Below, one piece after another: positions 15,715 to 24,074 of a DNA stretch of 50,027 bases; the stretch's first letter is position 1, and each line of letters starts with the position of its first letter. Both the position numbers and the translations under genes were made by a program. The notes beneath the pieces are model-generated. The model was not told the DNA's origin. It saw only the letters and a program-made list of their open reading frames with translations, and made no database searches. This DNA comes from an uncultured Sphingomonas sp. GTDB taxonomy: Bacteria > Pseudomonadota > Alphaproteobacteria > Sphingomonadales > Sphingomonadaceae. The stretch spans positions 1 to 50,027 of the forward strand of contig CAJYLQ010000012.1 in the NCBI GenBank assembly GCA_913775975.1, in the 5' to 3' direction.

Positions 15715-18227
15715 GGATCGGACGACGCACATTGCTGGCGGGATCGGCGGGGATCGGCGCGACGCTGACGCTCGACCCGCTCGCGACCGCCGCCGCCGCC
15801 ACGCGCCGCGCGGATGGCCTGCCGATGCCGCCGCCGGGCGACACGCTGCCCCCCGCCCTGCCCGTCACCGATCCGTCGCGCATCCTGATGGCGGAGGGGT
15901 GGCGCTTTCACGAGGGCGATATTCTTCCGCCCCGCCCGCAGACGCATGACGAGACGTATGACAGCGTGAAGGCGGGCGTAGCGGCCGGTGCCGCCGCCCC
16001 CGGCTATGACGACAGCGGCTGGCAGACCGTGACGCTGCCGCACGACTGGGCGTCGTTCCAGCCCTTCGTCGAGAGCGCGAACGTCAGCCAGGGTTATCGC
16101 CCACGCGGCATCGGCTGGTATCGCCGCGCCTTCCGCCTCGACCCCTCGCAGCGCGGCCGCAAGCTGGAATTGCAGTTCGGCGCGATCGCCACCAACGCGA
16201 CGATCTGGGTCAACGGCAACGTCGTCGCGCACAACTGGTCGGGCTATAACAGCGTCTATGTCGATCTGACGCCCTTCGCGCTCTATGGCGACACGGCCAA
16301 CGTGATCGCGATCCGCGTCGATGCGGACGTCATGGAGGGGTGGTGGTACGAGGGCGCGGGCCTCTATCGCCACGTCTGGCTCGCCAGCCGCGCGCCCGTC
16401 TCGATCGTCACCGACGGCGTGCATGGCGATCCGCGCCGGGACGCGGACGGGCGCTGGCATGTCCCCGTCACCGCCACGCTGGAAAGCATCGCGGCGGCCG
16501 ACACCGCCGTCACCGTAGAGGCGGTGCTGACCGACGCCGACGGTCGCCAGGTCGCGCACGGCCGTGCCGACGCCACCGTCCCGCCGCTGGGCCGGGAGGA
16601 GGCGGCGCTGACGCTGGACGCCGGCACGCCCGACCTTTGGTCGGTGGAGCGGCCGACGCTCTACACCCTCACCACCCGCGTGCTGCGCGACGGCGTTGTC
16701 ACCGACGAGCGGCGGCTGGCGATCGGCTTTCGCACCGTCCGCTTCGATCCGGCGGCGGGCCTGTTCGTCAACGACCGGCCTGTGAAGCTGAAGGGCGTGT
16801 GCCTGCATCAGGACCATGCCGGCGTCGGCGTCGCGGTGCCCGATGCGCTGCTGGCGTGGCGCCTGTCGCGGCTGAAGGACATGGGCTGCAACGCGATCCG
16901 CTGCTCGCACAACGCGCCCGCGCCCGAACTGCTGGCGCTCGCCGACCGGCTGGGCTTCCTCGTCATGGACGAGAATCGCCGCTTCGATCCCGCGCCCGAC
17001 TATCTGGCGCAGCTGGAATGGATGGTGCGGCGCGATCGCAACCACCCTTCCGTCATCCTGTGGTCGGTGTTCAACGAGGAACCGATGCAGGGCACCGCCG
17101 CCGGGGTGGAGATGGTGCGCCGCATGGCCGCCGCCGTCCACCGGCTGGACGACAGCCGCCCGGTCACCGCCGCGATGAACGGCTCCTTCTACAAGCCCGA
17201 GAACGTGTCGCAGGTCGTGGGCGTGATGGGGTTCAACTATTATCAGGGCGATTACGACAGGTTCCACGGGCTGAACCCGGCCAAGCCGATGACCAGTTCT
17301 GAGGATACCAGCGCCTTCATGACGCGCGGCGCCTTCGCCAGCGATCCCGCCGCGCACGTCATCTCCTCATACGATACCGAAGCGGCGTCCTGGGGCGCGA
17401 CGCACCGCGACAGCTGGCGCGCGATCACCAGCCGGCCGTTCGTCGCGGGCGGGTTCGTGTGGACCGGCTTCGACTATCATGGCGAGCCAACGCCCTATGC
17501 CTGGCCGACCATCTCCAGCTTCTTCGGCATCCTCGACCTGTGCGGCTTTCCCAATACCGCCTACGATATCCGCCGCGCACAATGGGTGGATGATGCGCCC
17601 GTGCTCGCGATCGCGCCGCACTGGACCTGGCCGGGGCGCGAGGGGCAGCCGATCCGCCTGCTCGTGACCGGGAATGTCGACCGCGTCGTCGTTCGCCTCA
17701 ACGGGCGGCCGGTCGGCGCGGGGGCGCTGGACCGGGTGATGGGACTGGAACTGTCGGTGCCCTATGCCCCCGGCCGGCTGGAGGCGATCGGCTATCGCGG
17801 CGACCGGCAGGTGGTGCTGGCCGCGCACGAGACGGCGGGCGCGCCCGTCGCGCTGCGCCTCACCCCCGCGCGCCGCGTGATGGCGGGCGATGGCGAGGAT
17901 GTGCAGCCGATCACCGTCGATGCTGTCGACGCGCACGGCCGTCACGTGCCCACCGCCGCCCTGCCCGCCAGCGTCACCGTGTCGGGCGGCGCGATCATCG
18001 GCAACGGCAATGGCGATCCCAACAGCCATGAATCGGAAAAGGGCGGCGATCGCCGCCTGTTCAACGGGCTGGCGCAGATGATCGTCCGCGCCGATCCGGG
18101 CCGGGGGCGGATCGTGCTGCGCGCGACCGCGCCGGGCCTTGCGCCCGCCATGCTGACGCTCGATCGGCTGGCCGTGCCGCCACGCCCGCAGGTGCCCGTC
18201 ATCGCCAACCCCAAGGCGCCCCGATGA
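15711..18227 (+). CDS. GH2 glycosidase (beta-galactosidase-like), Tat-exported
   Basis: 838 aa from ATG 15711 (ATGA overlap, GGGGAG upstream). Starts with a Tat signal, IGRRTLLAGSAGIGATL. Then GH2 sugar-binding domain (LPHDWASFQPF, GIGWYRRAF, NVVAHNWSGYNSVYVDLTP), Ig-like domain, and catalytic barrel with KGVCLHQDHAGVGVAVPD, NAIRCSHNAPAPELL, acid/base Glu in LWSVFNEEPM (about residue 456), candidate nucleophile in TSSEDTSAF, and GGFVWTGFDYHGEPTPYAW. A DUF4982-like domain and a C-terminal GH2 domain follow. Such enzymes are beta-galactosidases or related exo-enzymes. In this locus it could remove outer beta-galactose from complex N-glycans (for example Lewis-a antennae). It is an exported enzyme inside an otherwise cytoplasmic nag operon. 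Specificity is inferred. Confidence 0.85.
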   Translation: MRIGRRTLLAGSAGIGATLTLDPLATAAAATRRADGLPMPPPGDTLPPALPVTDPSRILMAEGWRFHEGDILPPRPQTHDETYDSVKAGVAAGAAAPGYDDSGWQTVTLPHDWASFQPFVESANVSQGYRPRGIGWYRRAFRLDPSQRGRKLELQFGAIATNATIWVNGNVVAHNWSGYNSVYVDLTPFALYGDTANVIAIRVDADVMEGWWYEGAGLYRHVWLASRAPVSIVTDGVHGDPRRDADGRWHVPVTATLESIAAADTAVTVEAVLTDADGRQVAHGRADATVPPLGREEAALTLDAGTPDLWSVERPTLYTLTTRVLRDGVVTDERRLAIGFRTVRFDPAAGLFVNDRPVKLKGVCLHQDHAGVGVAVPDALLAWRLSRLKDMGCNAIRCSHNAPAPELLALADRLGFLVMDENRRFDPAPDYLAQLEWMVRRDRNHPSVILWSVFNEEPMQGTAAGVEMVRRMAAAVHRLDDSRPVTAAMNGSFYKPENVSQVVGVMGFNYYQGDYDRFHGLNPAKPMTSSEDTSAFMTRGAFASDPAAHVISSYDTEAASWGATHRDSWRAITSRPFVAGGFVWTGFDYHGEPTPYAWPTISSFFGILDLCGFPNTAYDIRRAQWVDDAPVLAIAPHWTWPGREGQPIRLLVTGNVDRVVVRLNGRPVGAGALDRVMGLELSVPYAPGRLEAIGYRGDRQVVLAAHETAGAPVALRLTPARRVMAGDGEDVQPITVDAVDAHGRHVPTAALPASVTVSGGAIIGNGNGDPNSHESEKGGDRRLFNGLAQMIVRADPGRGRIVLRATAPGLAPAMLTLDRLAVPPRPQVPVIANPKAPR

Positions 18228-20698
18228 GCGTCATCGAACTGGTCGCCCCGCTCGCCGGCTGGGCGATGCCGCTGACCGAGGTGCCCGATCCCGTCTTCGC
18301 GGAGGGGATGATGGGCGACGGCCTCGCCATCGAGCCGCTCGACGATATCGTCTGCGCGCCCTGCGCGGGGACGGTCACGACGATCCACGCCGCGCGCCAC
18401 GCCGTCACGCTGCAGGCGGATGGCGACGTCGCGCTGCTGATCCATATCGGCATCGACAGCGTGACGATGGCGGGCGAGGGCTTCACCGCGCTGGTCGAGG
18501 CGGGGGACCGGGTCGCGGCAGGCGATCCGCTGATCCGCTTCGACCTCGACCGGCTCGTCATGTCCGCGCGCGCGGCGGTGGTGCCGCTGATCGTCACCGA
18601 CGCGGAGGCCGTCATCGTGGACCGCCATGCCGGCGGCCTCGTCGCGGCAGGCGACGTGCTGCTGCGCGTGACCCCCGCCATGGGCGCGGCGACGGCGGCG
18701 ACGGAGGCCCCGAGCGATGCGATGGAGCGTCAGACGGCCGTCGGCCTGCCGCACGGCCTCCATGCCCGGCCCGCCGCGCGTATCGCCGCAGCACTCCGCC
18801 CGCTCGCGGTGGAGGTGACGCTGGTCGCGGGCGATCGCAGCGCGCCGGCCGCCAGCACGATCGCGATGCTGGGGCTGGGGCTGGCCCATGGCACGCCCGT
18901 CACGATCCGGGCGACGGGCGCGGACGCCGAGGAGGCGATCGCCCGCGTCGCCGACCTGCTGGCGCGCGAGGAGCAGGAAGCGCCCGCCCCGGCCCCTGCC
19001 CCCCCGCCGCCCCCGCCCGCCGATACCCCGGCCGGTGCGCTTGCCGGCGTCGCCGCCGCACCGGGCCTCGCCATCGGCCCCGCGCACTGGCTGCGCCGCG
19101 CCCGCCCCGTGCCCCCCGAAACGGGCGCGGGGGTGGAGGCGGAACGCGCGAACCTCGCGCGCGGCATGGCGGCGATCCGCGCCGCGCTGGATGCTGCCGC
19201 CGACGCCCCCGGCCAGGCGGCCGGCGTGTTCGGCGCGCATCGCGAGATCCTGTCCGACCCCGCGCTGGAACAGGCCGCCGCCGCCGCGATCGACGCGGGC
19301 GACGGCGCCGCCGCCGCGATCCTCGCCGTCACCACCGCACAGGCCAAGACGCTGCGCGCAAGCGGCGACGCCCGCATCGCCGAGCGCGCCGACGACATTC
19401 TGGATGTGGGGGAGCGTGTCGCCCATGCGATCCTCGGCACGCGCGCGGGTACCGGCACGCCGCCGGCCGGCGCGGTGCTGCTGGCGGAGGATCTGCTGCC
19501 CTCGCAATTCGCCGCGCTCGATCCCGCGCGGGTTGCGGGCATCGCGCTGGTCCGTGGCGGGCCGACCGCGCATGTCGCGATCCTGGCGGCGGGCGCGGGC
19601 GTGCCGATGGTCGTGGCGCTGGGCAACCAGCTGCTCGCGGTGATGGACGGCGCGCCGCTGCTGCTGGACGGCGACGCCGGCCATGCCCTTCCCGATCCCG
19701 ATGCCGACACGCGCGCACGGGCGGAGGCGACGATCGCCCGCCGCACCGCCGCCGAGGCGCAGGCGCGCACGATCGGCCCCGCCGCCGTCACGACGCGGGA
19801 CGGCATTGCGGTCGCGGTTCAGGCCAATTGCGGCAGCGCCGCCGACGCGCACGCCGCGATGGACGCCGGGGCGGACGGCTGCGGCCTGCTGCGCACCGAA
19901 TTCCTGTTCCTCGGCCGCGCCGCCGCGCCCGACCGGGCGGAGCAGGCGGCCTGCTACGCCGCCGTGCTCGCCGCGCTGCCCGACCGGCCCGTCACGATCC
20001 GCCTGCTCGATATCGGCGGCGACAAGCCCGCCCCCTATCTGGCACTGCCCGCAGAGGAGAATCCCGCGCTGGGCCTGCGCGGCGTCCGCGTCGCGCTGTC
20101 GCATGGGGACGTGCTGGAAACGCAACTGGCCGCGATCCTGTCGCTGCCGGACCTATCGCGCGTGAAGATCATGGTGCCGATGGTCGCCAGCCTGCACGAG
20201 ATGGCGGCGGTGCGCGACGCGCTCGACCGGCTGCGCGGGGATCGGGGCGTGGCGCTGGGCGCGATGATCGAAACGCCGGCCGCCGCGATCGGCGCGGACC
20301 TGATCGCGCGCGATGCCGACTTCCTGTCGATCGGCAGCAACGACCTGACGCAGTATGCGCTGGCCGCCGATCGCGGCAATCCCGCCGTCGCCGCGATGCT
20401 GGACGGGATGCACCCGGCCGTGCTGCGGCTGATCGCGGAAACCTGCACGCGCGCCGGCGACACGCCGGTCAGCGTCTGCGGCGGGCTGGCGGCCGACCCG
20501 CTCGCCGCGCCGATTCTGATCGGGCTGGGCGTGCGCGCCCTGTCCGTACCGCCCGCGCGCATCGCCGCGACGAAGGCGCTGGTCGCCGGCCAGTCGCTGG
20601 CCGCGCTGCGCGATCATGCCCGCGCCGCGCTCGCCTGCGCCTCCCCGTCGGAGGTGCGCGCGCTCGCCCGCCACCATGCCGGGGAGATGGGCCGATGA
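18224..20698 (+). CDS. nagF: PTS multiphosphoryl transfer protein EIIA-HPr-EI
   Basis: 824 aa, ATG overlapping the GH2 stop. Domain order: EIIA of the glucose type (residues ~1-150, His59 and His74 in the conserved HAVTL and LLIHIGIDS contexts), HPr (~168-255, active His180 in GLHARPAAR), an Ala/Pro-rich linker (~255-275), then enzyme I (~278-810) with GGPTAHVAILAAGAG (phospho-His), GLLRTEFLFLGR, KIMVPMVAS, FLSIGSNDLTQYALAADRG and VSVCGGLAADP. All phosphotransfer sites are present, so it can pass phosphate from PEP to the EIIB domain encoded next. The same fusion is named NagF in Ralstonia. Cytoplasmic; translationally coupled to nagA-GH2 upstream and nagE downstream. Confidence 0.95.
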   Translation: MSVIELVAPLAGWAMPLTEVPDPVFAEGMMGDGLAIEPLDDIVCAPCAGTVTTIHAARHAVTLQADGDVALLIHIGIDSVTMAGEGFTALVEAGDRVAAGDPLIRFDLDRLVMSARAAVVPLIVTDAEAVIVDRHAGGLVAAGDVLLRVTPAMGAATAATEAPSDAMERQTAVGLPHGLHARPAARIAAALRPLAVEVTLVAGDRSAPAASTIAMLGLGLAHGTPVTIRATGADAEEAIARVADLLAREEQEAPAPAPAPPPPPPADTPAGALAGVAAAPGLAIGPAHWLRRARPVPPETGAGVEAERANLARGMAAIRAALDAAADAPGQAAGVFGAHREILSDPALEQAAAAAIDAGDGAAAAILAVTTAQAKTLRASGDARIAERADDILDVGERVAHAILGTRAGTGTPPAGAVLLAEDLLPSQFAALDPARVAGIALVRGGPTAHVAILAAGAGVPMVVALGNQLLAVMDGAPLLLDGDAGHALPDPDADTRARAEATIARRTAAEAQARTIGPAAVTTRDGIAVAVQANCGSAADAHAAMDAGADGCGLLRTEFLFLGRAAAPDRAEQAACYAAVLAALPDRPVTIRLLDIGGDKPAPYLALPAEENPALGLRGVRVALSHGDVLETQLAAILSLPDLSRVKIMVPMVASLHEMAAVRDALDRLRGDRGVALGAMIETPAAAIGADLIARDADFLSIGSNDLTQYALAADRGNPAVAAMLDGMHPAVLRLIAETCTRAGDTPVSVCGGLAADPLAAPILIGLGVRALSVPPARIAATKALVAGQSLAALRDHARAALACASPSEVRALARHHAGEMGR

Positions 20699-22416
20699 GG
20701 TCGCCGATGGCCTTCCTTCAGCCGCTTGGCCGCGCGCTGATGCTGCCGATCGCGGTGTTGCCCGTCGCCGGGTTGCTGCTGCGGCTGGGTCAGCCCGACC
20801 TGTTCGACATCGCCTTCATCAGCGCCGCCGGAGAGGCCATCTTCGCGCATCTCGGCCTGCTGTTCGCGGTCGGCGTCGCCACCGGCTTCGCGCGCGACGG
20901 CAACGGCGCCGCCGCGATGGCGGGTGTCGTCGGTTATCTCGTGATCGGAGAGGTCGCGCAGGCGCTGATCGCGCTGCCCGCCGACGCGGTGCCGCCCGAC
21001 ATGACCGAAAAGGTCGCGAAAACGCTGGCATCGGCGTGGAAGATCGCCGCGATCGACAAGCTGCAGGTGCCGATCGGCATCGTCGCGGGGCTGGTCGGCG
21101 GCGGCTTCTACAACCGCTTCTCGACGGTCAAGCTGCCCGATTACCTCGCCTTTTTCGGGGGGCGACGGCTGGTGCCGATCCTGTCGGGCGTCGCCGCGCT
21201 GCTGATCGGCGCGGGACTGGGCGTCAGCTATGGCGCGATCAGCGGCGGGGTCGACGCGCTGAGCGAAGCGGTCGTCGCGGCGGGCGGCTGGGGCCTGTTC
21301 GTGTTCGGGCTGCTCAACCGGCTGCTACTCGTCACCGGGCTGCACCATCTGCTGAACAACGTCGCCTATTTCGTCGTCGGCGATTATCAGGGGAAGACCG
21401 GCGACCTGACGCGCTTCTTCGCGGGCGATCCCACCGCCGGCGCGTTCATGAGCGGCTTCTTCCCGATCATGATGTTCGGCCTGCCCGCCGCCTGCCTCGC
21501 CATGTATCACACCGCGCTGCCCGAACGGCGCAAGGCGATCGGCGGTCTGCTGTTCAGCCTGTCGCTCACCTCGTTCCTGACCGGCGTGACGGAGCCGATC
21601 GAGTTCAGCTTCATGTTCCTCGCCCCGTCGCTCTATGCGGTCCATGCCGTGCTGACCGGCGCGGCGGAGGCGCTGATGAACGCGCTGGGCGTGCGGCTGG
21701 GCTATGGCTTTTCAGCCGGCCTGTTCGATTATGTGCTGAATTTCGGCAAGGCGACGCGGCCGCTGATGCTGCTGCCGATCGGCGCGGCCTATGCCGTGAT
21801 CTACTACACGCTGTTCCGCTGGGCGATCACCCGGTTCGACCTGAAGACGCCGGGCCGCGAGCCGCTGGAGCCGGGCGCGCCCGCCGCCGCCGGGCCGGTC
21901 CCCGCCGATGCGCGCGCCGCCGCCTATGTCGCGGCACTGGGCGGGGCGGCGAACATCCGCGGCGTCGATGCCTGCACCACCCGCCTGCGCCTGACCGTCG
22001 GCGATGCCGCGCTGATCGACGAGGCCGGGTTGCGGTCGCTGGGCGCGCGCGGCGTGCTGCGCCCCTCGGCCGGCAACGTGCAGGTCGTGGTCGGCGGAAT
22101 CGCGGACGGGCTGGCGATGGACATGCGCGCCGTGCTGGACGGCGAGCCCGCCGCCCCGCCCGCCGCTCCGCCCGCCCCCCCGTCCGCCACTGCGCCGCCG
22201 CCGCCCATGGCGGTGATCGCGGAGGCACCATTGCCCGATGCGCTGCTGGTCGCGCTGGGCGGCACCGCCAACGTGCTGGAAACGCTGCGTCGTCCCGGTC
22301 GCATCCGCGTCGTCCTGCGCGATGCCGATGCGGTGGACCGCGCCGCGCTGGCGCGGGTGACGCGCGGCTTCGCGGCGCCGGCACCTGACACGCTGCATCT
22401 GCTGGTGGCGGACTGA
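20695..22416 (+). CDS. nagE: GlcNAc-type PTS permease EIIC-EIIB with a degenerate second EIIB
   Basis: 573 aa from ATG 20695 (ATGA overlap). The EIIC part (residues ~1-385) has about ten hydrophobic segments and family motifs ALMLPIAVLPVAGLLLRLG, GFARDGNGAAAMAG, LLVTGLHHLLNN, GFFPIMMFGLPAACLAMY and LTGVTEPIEFSFMFLAP. EIIB follows with phospho-Cys427 in GVDACTTRLRLTV. After an Ala/Pro linker (~482-506) a third domain of about 65 residues looks like another EIIB (LLVALGGTANV...) but has no Cys at the active position. It transports and phosphorylates GlcNAc to GlcNAc-6-P. The missing EIIA is supplied by the fused protein encoded just upstream. Confidence 0.93.
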   Translation: MRSPMAFLQPLGRALMLPIAVLPVAGLLLRLGQPDLFDIAFISAAGEAIFAHLGLLFAVGVATGFARDGNGAAAMAGVVGYLVIGEVAQALIALPADAVPPDMTEKVAKTLASAWKIAAIDKLQVPIGIVAGLVGGGFYNRFSTVKLPDYLAFFGGRRLVPILSGVAALLIGAGLGVSYGAISGGVDALSEAVVAAGGWGLFVFGLLNRLLLVTGLHHLLNNVAYFVVGDYQGKTGDLTRFFAGDPTAGAFMSGFFPIMMFGLPAACLAMYHTALPERRKAIGGLLFSLSLTSFLTGVTEPIEFSFMFLAPSLYAVHAVLTGAAEALMNALGVRLGYGFSAGLFDYVLNFGKATRPLMLLPIGAAYAVIYYTLFRWAITRFDLKTPGREPLEPGAPAAAGPVPADARAAAYVAALGGAANIRGVDACTTRLRLTVGDAALIDEAGLRSLGARGVLRPSAGNVQVVVGGIADGLAMDMRAVLDGEPAAPPAAPPAPPSATAPPPPMAVIAEAPLPDALLVALGGTANVLETLRRPGRIRVVLRDADAVDRAALARVTRGFAAPAPDTLHLLVAD

Positions 22417-22507
22417 CCCGCCGCCGCCACGGGCTTCATGGCCGTTTTGTAACTTGTCGGTGCACCCGACGCATGATTGACCATTTTTCCGAAGAAGGGG
22501 CTGTGCG

Positions 22508-23533
22508 ATGAGCGATACCGACACCGGGCAACCGGCCACCACGCGGCGCGGCGTTCTGGGCCTGGGCGCGGTCGCCGCGATGCTGCCCGCCGCCCCCGCG
22601 CTTGCCGTTACGCCGGCGTCAGAGGCCGTCATCCTGTCCACCTGGGACTTCGGCGCCGCCGCGAACGAGGCCGCGCGCAAGGCGCTGGCCGCCGGCGGAT
22701 CGCTGATCGACGCGGTGGAAGCAGGCGCGAAGGTGCCGGAAGCGGACCCGACCAACCATTCGGTCGGCTATGGCGGCTATCCCGATCGCGACGGCCGGGT
22801 GACGCTGGACGCGGTCATCATGGACGATGCCGGCCATGTCGGCGCGGTCGCGGTGTTGGAGGATGTCGTCCACGCCGTCTCCGTCGCGCGCGCGGTGATG
22901 GAGCGGACGCCGCACACGCTGCTGGCGGGCGAGGGCGCGACCCGCTTCGCGCTGGCCAACGGCTTCCCGAAGCAGAAGCTGCTGACGCCGGAGGCCGAGA
23001 AGGCGTGGCGCGACTGGCTGAAGACCGCGCACTATCAGCCGGAGGCGAATGTCGAAAACCGCATCGGCGGCACCGGCGTGCGCGGCGATGCGCGCAACCA
23101 CGACACGATCGGCCTGCTCGCGCGCGGCCCCGACGGGCGGCTGGCGGGTGCGTGCACGACATCGGGCATGGCGTTCAAGATCCATGGCCGCGTCGGCGAT
23201 TCGCCGCAGGTCGGCAGCGGCCTGTTCGTCGAGGCGGGCGTCGGCGGCGCCACCGCGACGGGCCTTGGCGAAGAGGTGACGCGCATCGCCGGCACCGCGC
23301 GCGTCGTCGCGTCGATGCGCGCTGGCCTGTCACCAGAGGCCGCCTGCCGCGAGGCGGTGGAGCATATCGCGCGGCTGCGCGGCGATGCGATCAAGGATAC
23401 GCAGGTCGGCTTCCTCGCGCTGTCGGCCGATGGCCGCGTCGGCGCCTTCTCGCTGCTGCCCGGCTTCACCTATGCGGTCACGCGCGGCACCGCGCCGACC
23501 GAGGTCCGCCCCGCCCCCAGCCTGCGCAGCTGA
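22508..23533 (+). CDS. N4-(beta-N-acetylglucosaminyl)-L-asparaginase (glycosylasparaginase), Tat-exported
   Basis: 341 aa, ATG at 22508 with AAGGGG upstream. The N-terminus TTRRGVLGLGAVAAMLPAAPALA is a Tat-type signal. It is an Ntn-hydrolase: WDFGAAANEAARKALAAGGS, NHSVGYGGYPDRDG (substrate-binding region), and NHDTIGLLARGPDGRLAGAC with nucleophile Thr at about 200, where self-cleavage would create the alpha and beta chains; then GDSPQVGSGLFVEAGVGGA. The SVGYGGYP form fits glycosylasparaginases better than isoaspartyl peptidases. It splits GlcNAc from Asn after the peptide is trimmed, thus finishing N-glycan breakdown in the periplasm. The 91-bp gap after nagE leaves room for its own promoter. 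Confidence 0.9.
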   Translation: MSDTDTGQPATTRRGVLGLGAVAAMLPAAPALAVTPASEAVILSTWDFGAAANEAARKALAAGGSLIDAVEAGAKVPEADPTNHSVGYGGYPDRDGRVTLDAVIMDDAGHVGAVAVLEDVVHAVSVARAVMERTPHTLLAGEGATRFALANGFPKQKLLTPEAEKAWRDWLKTAHYQPEANVENRIGGTGVRGDARNHDTIGLLARGPDGRLAGACTTSGMAFKIHGRVGDSPQVGSGLFVEAGVGGATATGLGEEVTRIAGTARVVASMRAGLSPEAACREAVEHIARLRGDAIKDTQVGFLALSADGRVGAFSLLPGFTYAVTRGTAPTEVRPAPSLRS

Positions 23534-23570
23534 GCGATCGATGGCACTCGTCCCGTCCTGCACCGCGCTG

Positions 23571-23585
23571 GCGATGATACATCGC
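23571..23585. promoter_or_regulatory. Short palindrome upstream of the CxxC protein/TonB receptor pair
   Basis: GCGATG-ATA-CATCGC is a perfect 6+6 bp inverted repeat with a 3-base centre, 41 bp before the small CxxC gene. It could be an operator for a metal regulator given the ZnuD-like receptor, but it does not resemble the AT-rich Zur boxes I know from alphaproteobacteria. Confidence 0.2.
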
Positions 23586-23626
23586 AACGCCCGCCACACC
23601 GGCGGGCGCGCGGCGGGGCGGTGACG

Positions 23627-23983
23627 ATGGCCCGCCTGTCCGCCCCGCCCCCCGTGCGGCGTCCCCGCCTGTTCGCGCTGGCGCTGTTCCTGCTGCTGGC
23701 GCTGGTCGGCAACGGGACGGTGCTGGACGCGCATTTCCACCCCGGCCCCCGCGTCGCCGGCGTCACTGCGCTGGCGGACAAGCCGGACGCGAACGACGGT
23801 CCCTGCGCGCTGTGCGATTCGATCGCCGCAATCGATCCGCTGCTGCCGACCGATGCGCCCGTCCTGGCCGGGCCGGTCCGCACGGCCCCCGCCCTCTATA
23901 CCCCCGGCCATGTCGCCGCCGCGCATGTCCGCCCGGCCCATTCCTGGCACAGCCGCGCACCTCCGGTCCTGCGATCCGCCTGA
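23627..23983 (+). CDS. Small secreted or membrane-anchored CxxC protein (DUF2946-like)
   Basis: 118 aa from ATG 23627 (a GTG six bases earlier is possible). One hydrophobic segment (residues ~14-30, LFALALFLLLALVGNGTVL) is followed by a short His-containing stretch (LDAHFHPGP), then GPCALCDSIAAID with a CxxC pair, and a His/Pro-rich tail (HVAAAHVRPAHSWH). This layout recalls DUF2946 proteins, which often lie beside copper- or zinc-linked TonB receptor genes. The next gene, 91 bp on, is such a receptor. I infer a periplasmic metal-related accessory protein; the family assignment is by pattern only. Confidence 0.6.
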   Translation: MARLSAPPPVRRPRLFALALFLLLALVGNGTVLDAHFHPGPRVAGVTALADKPDANDGPCALCDSIAAIDPLLPTDAPVLAGPVRTAPALYTPGHVAAAHVRPAHSWHSRAPPVLRSA

Positions 23984-24074
23984 TCCCGCCGCGCGATCCC
24001 GCTGCCACGCCGCCACATCCGGCGTGCGGGCAACAGGGCGCGATGCCCGATACTTCCGTTTCGAAAGACCGACC

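Noticed and set aside
23571..23585. Zur box upstream of the ZnuD-like receptor
   Set aside because: The palindrome is short and GC-bearing and does not match the AT-rich alphaproteobacterial Zur consensus; kept only as a weak operator candidate.
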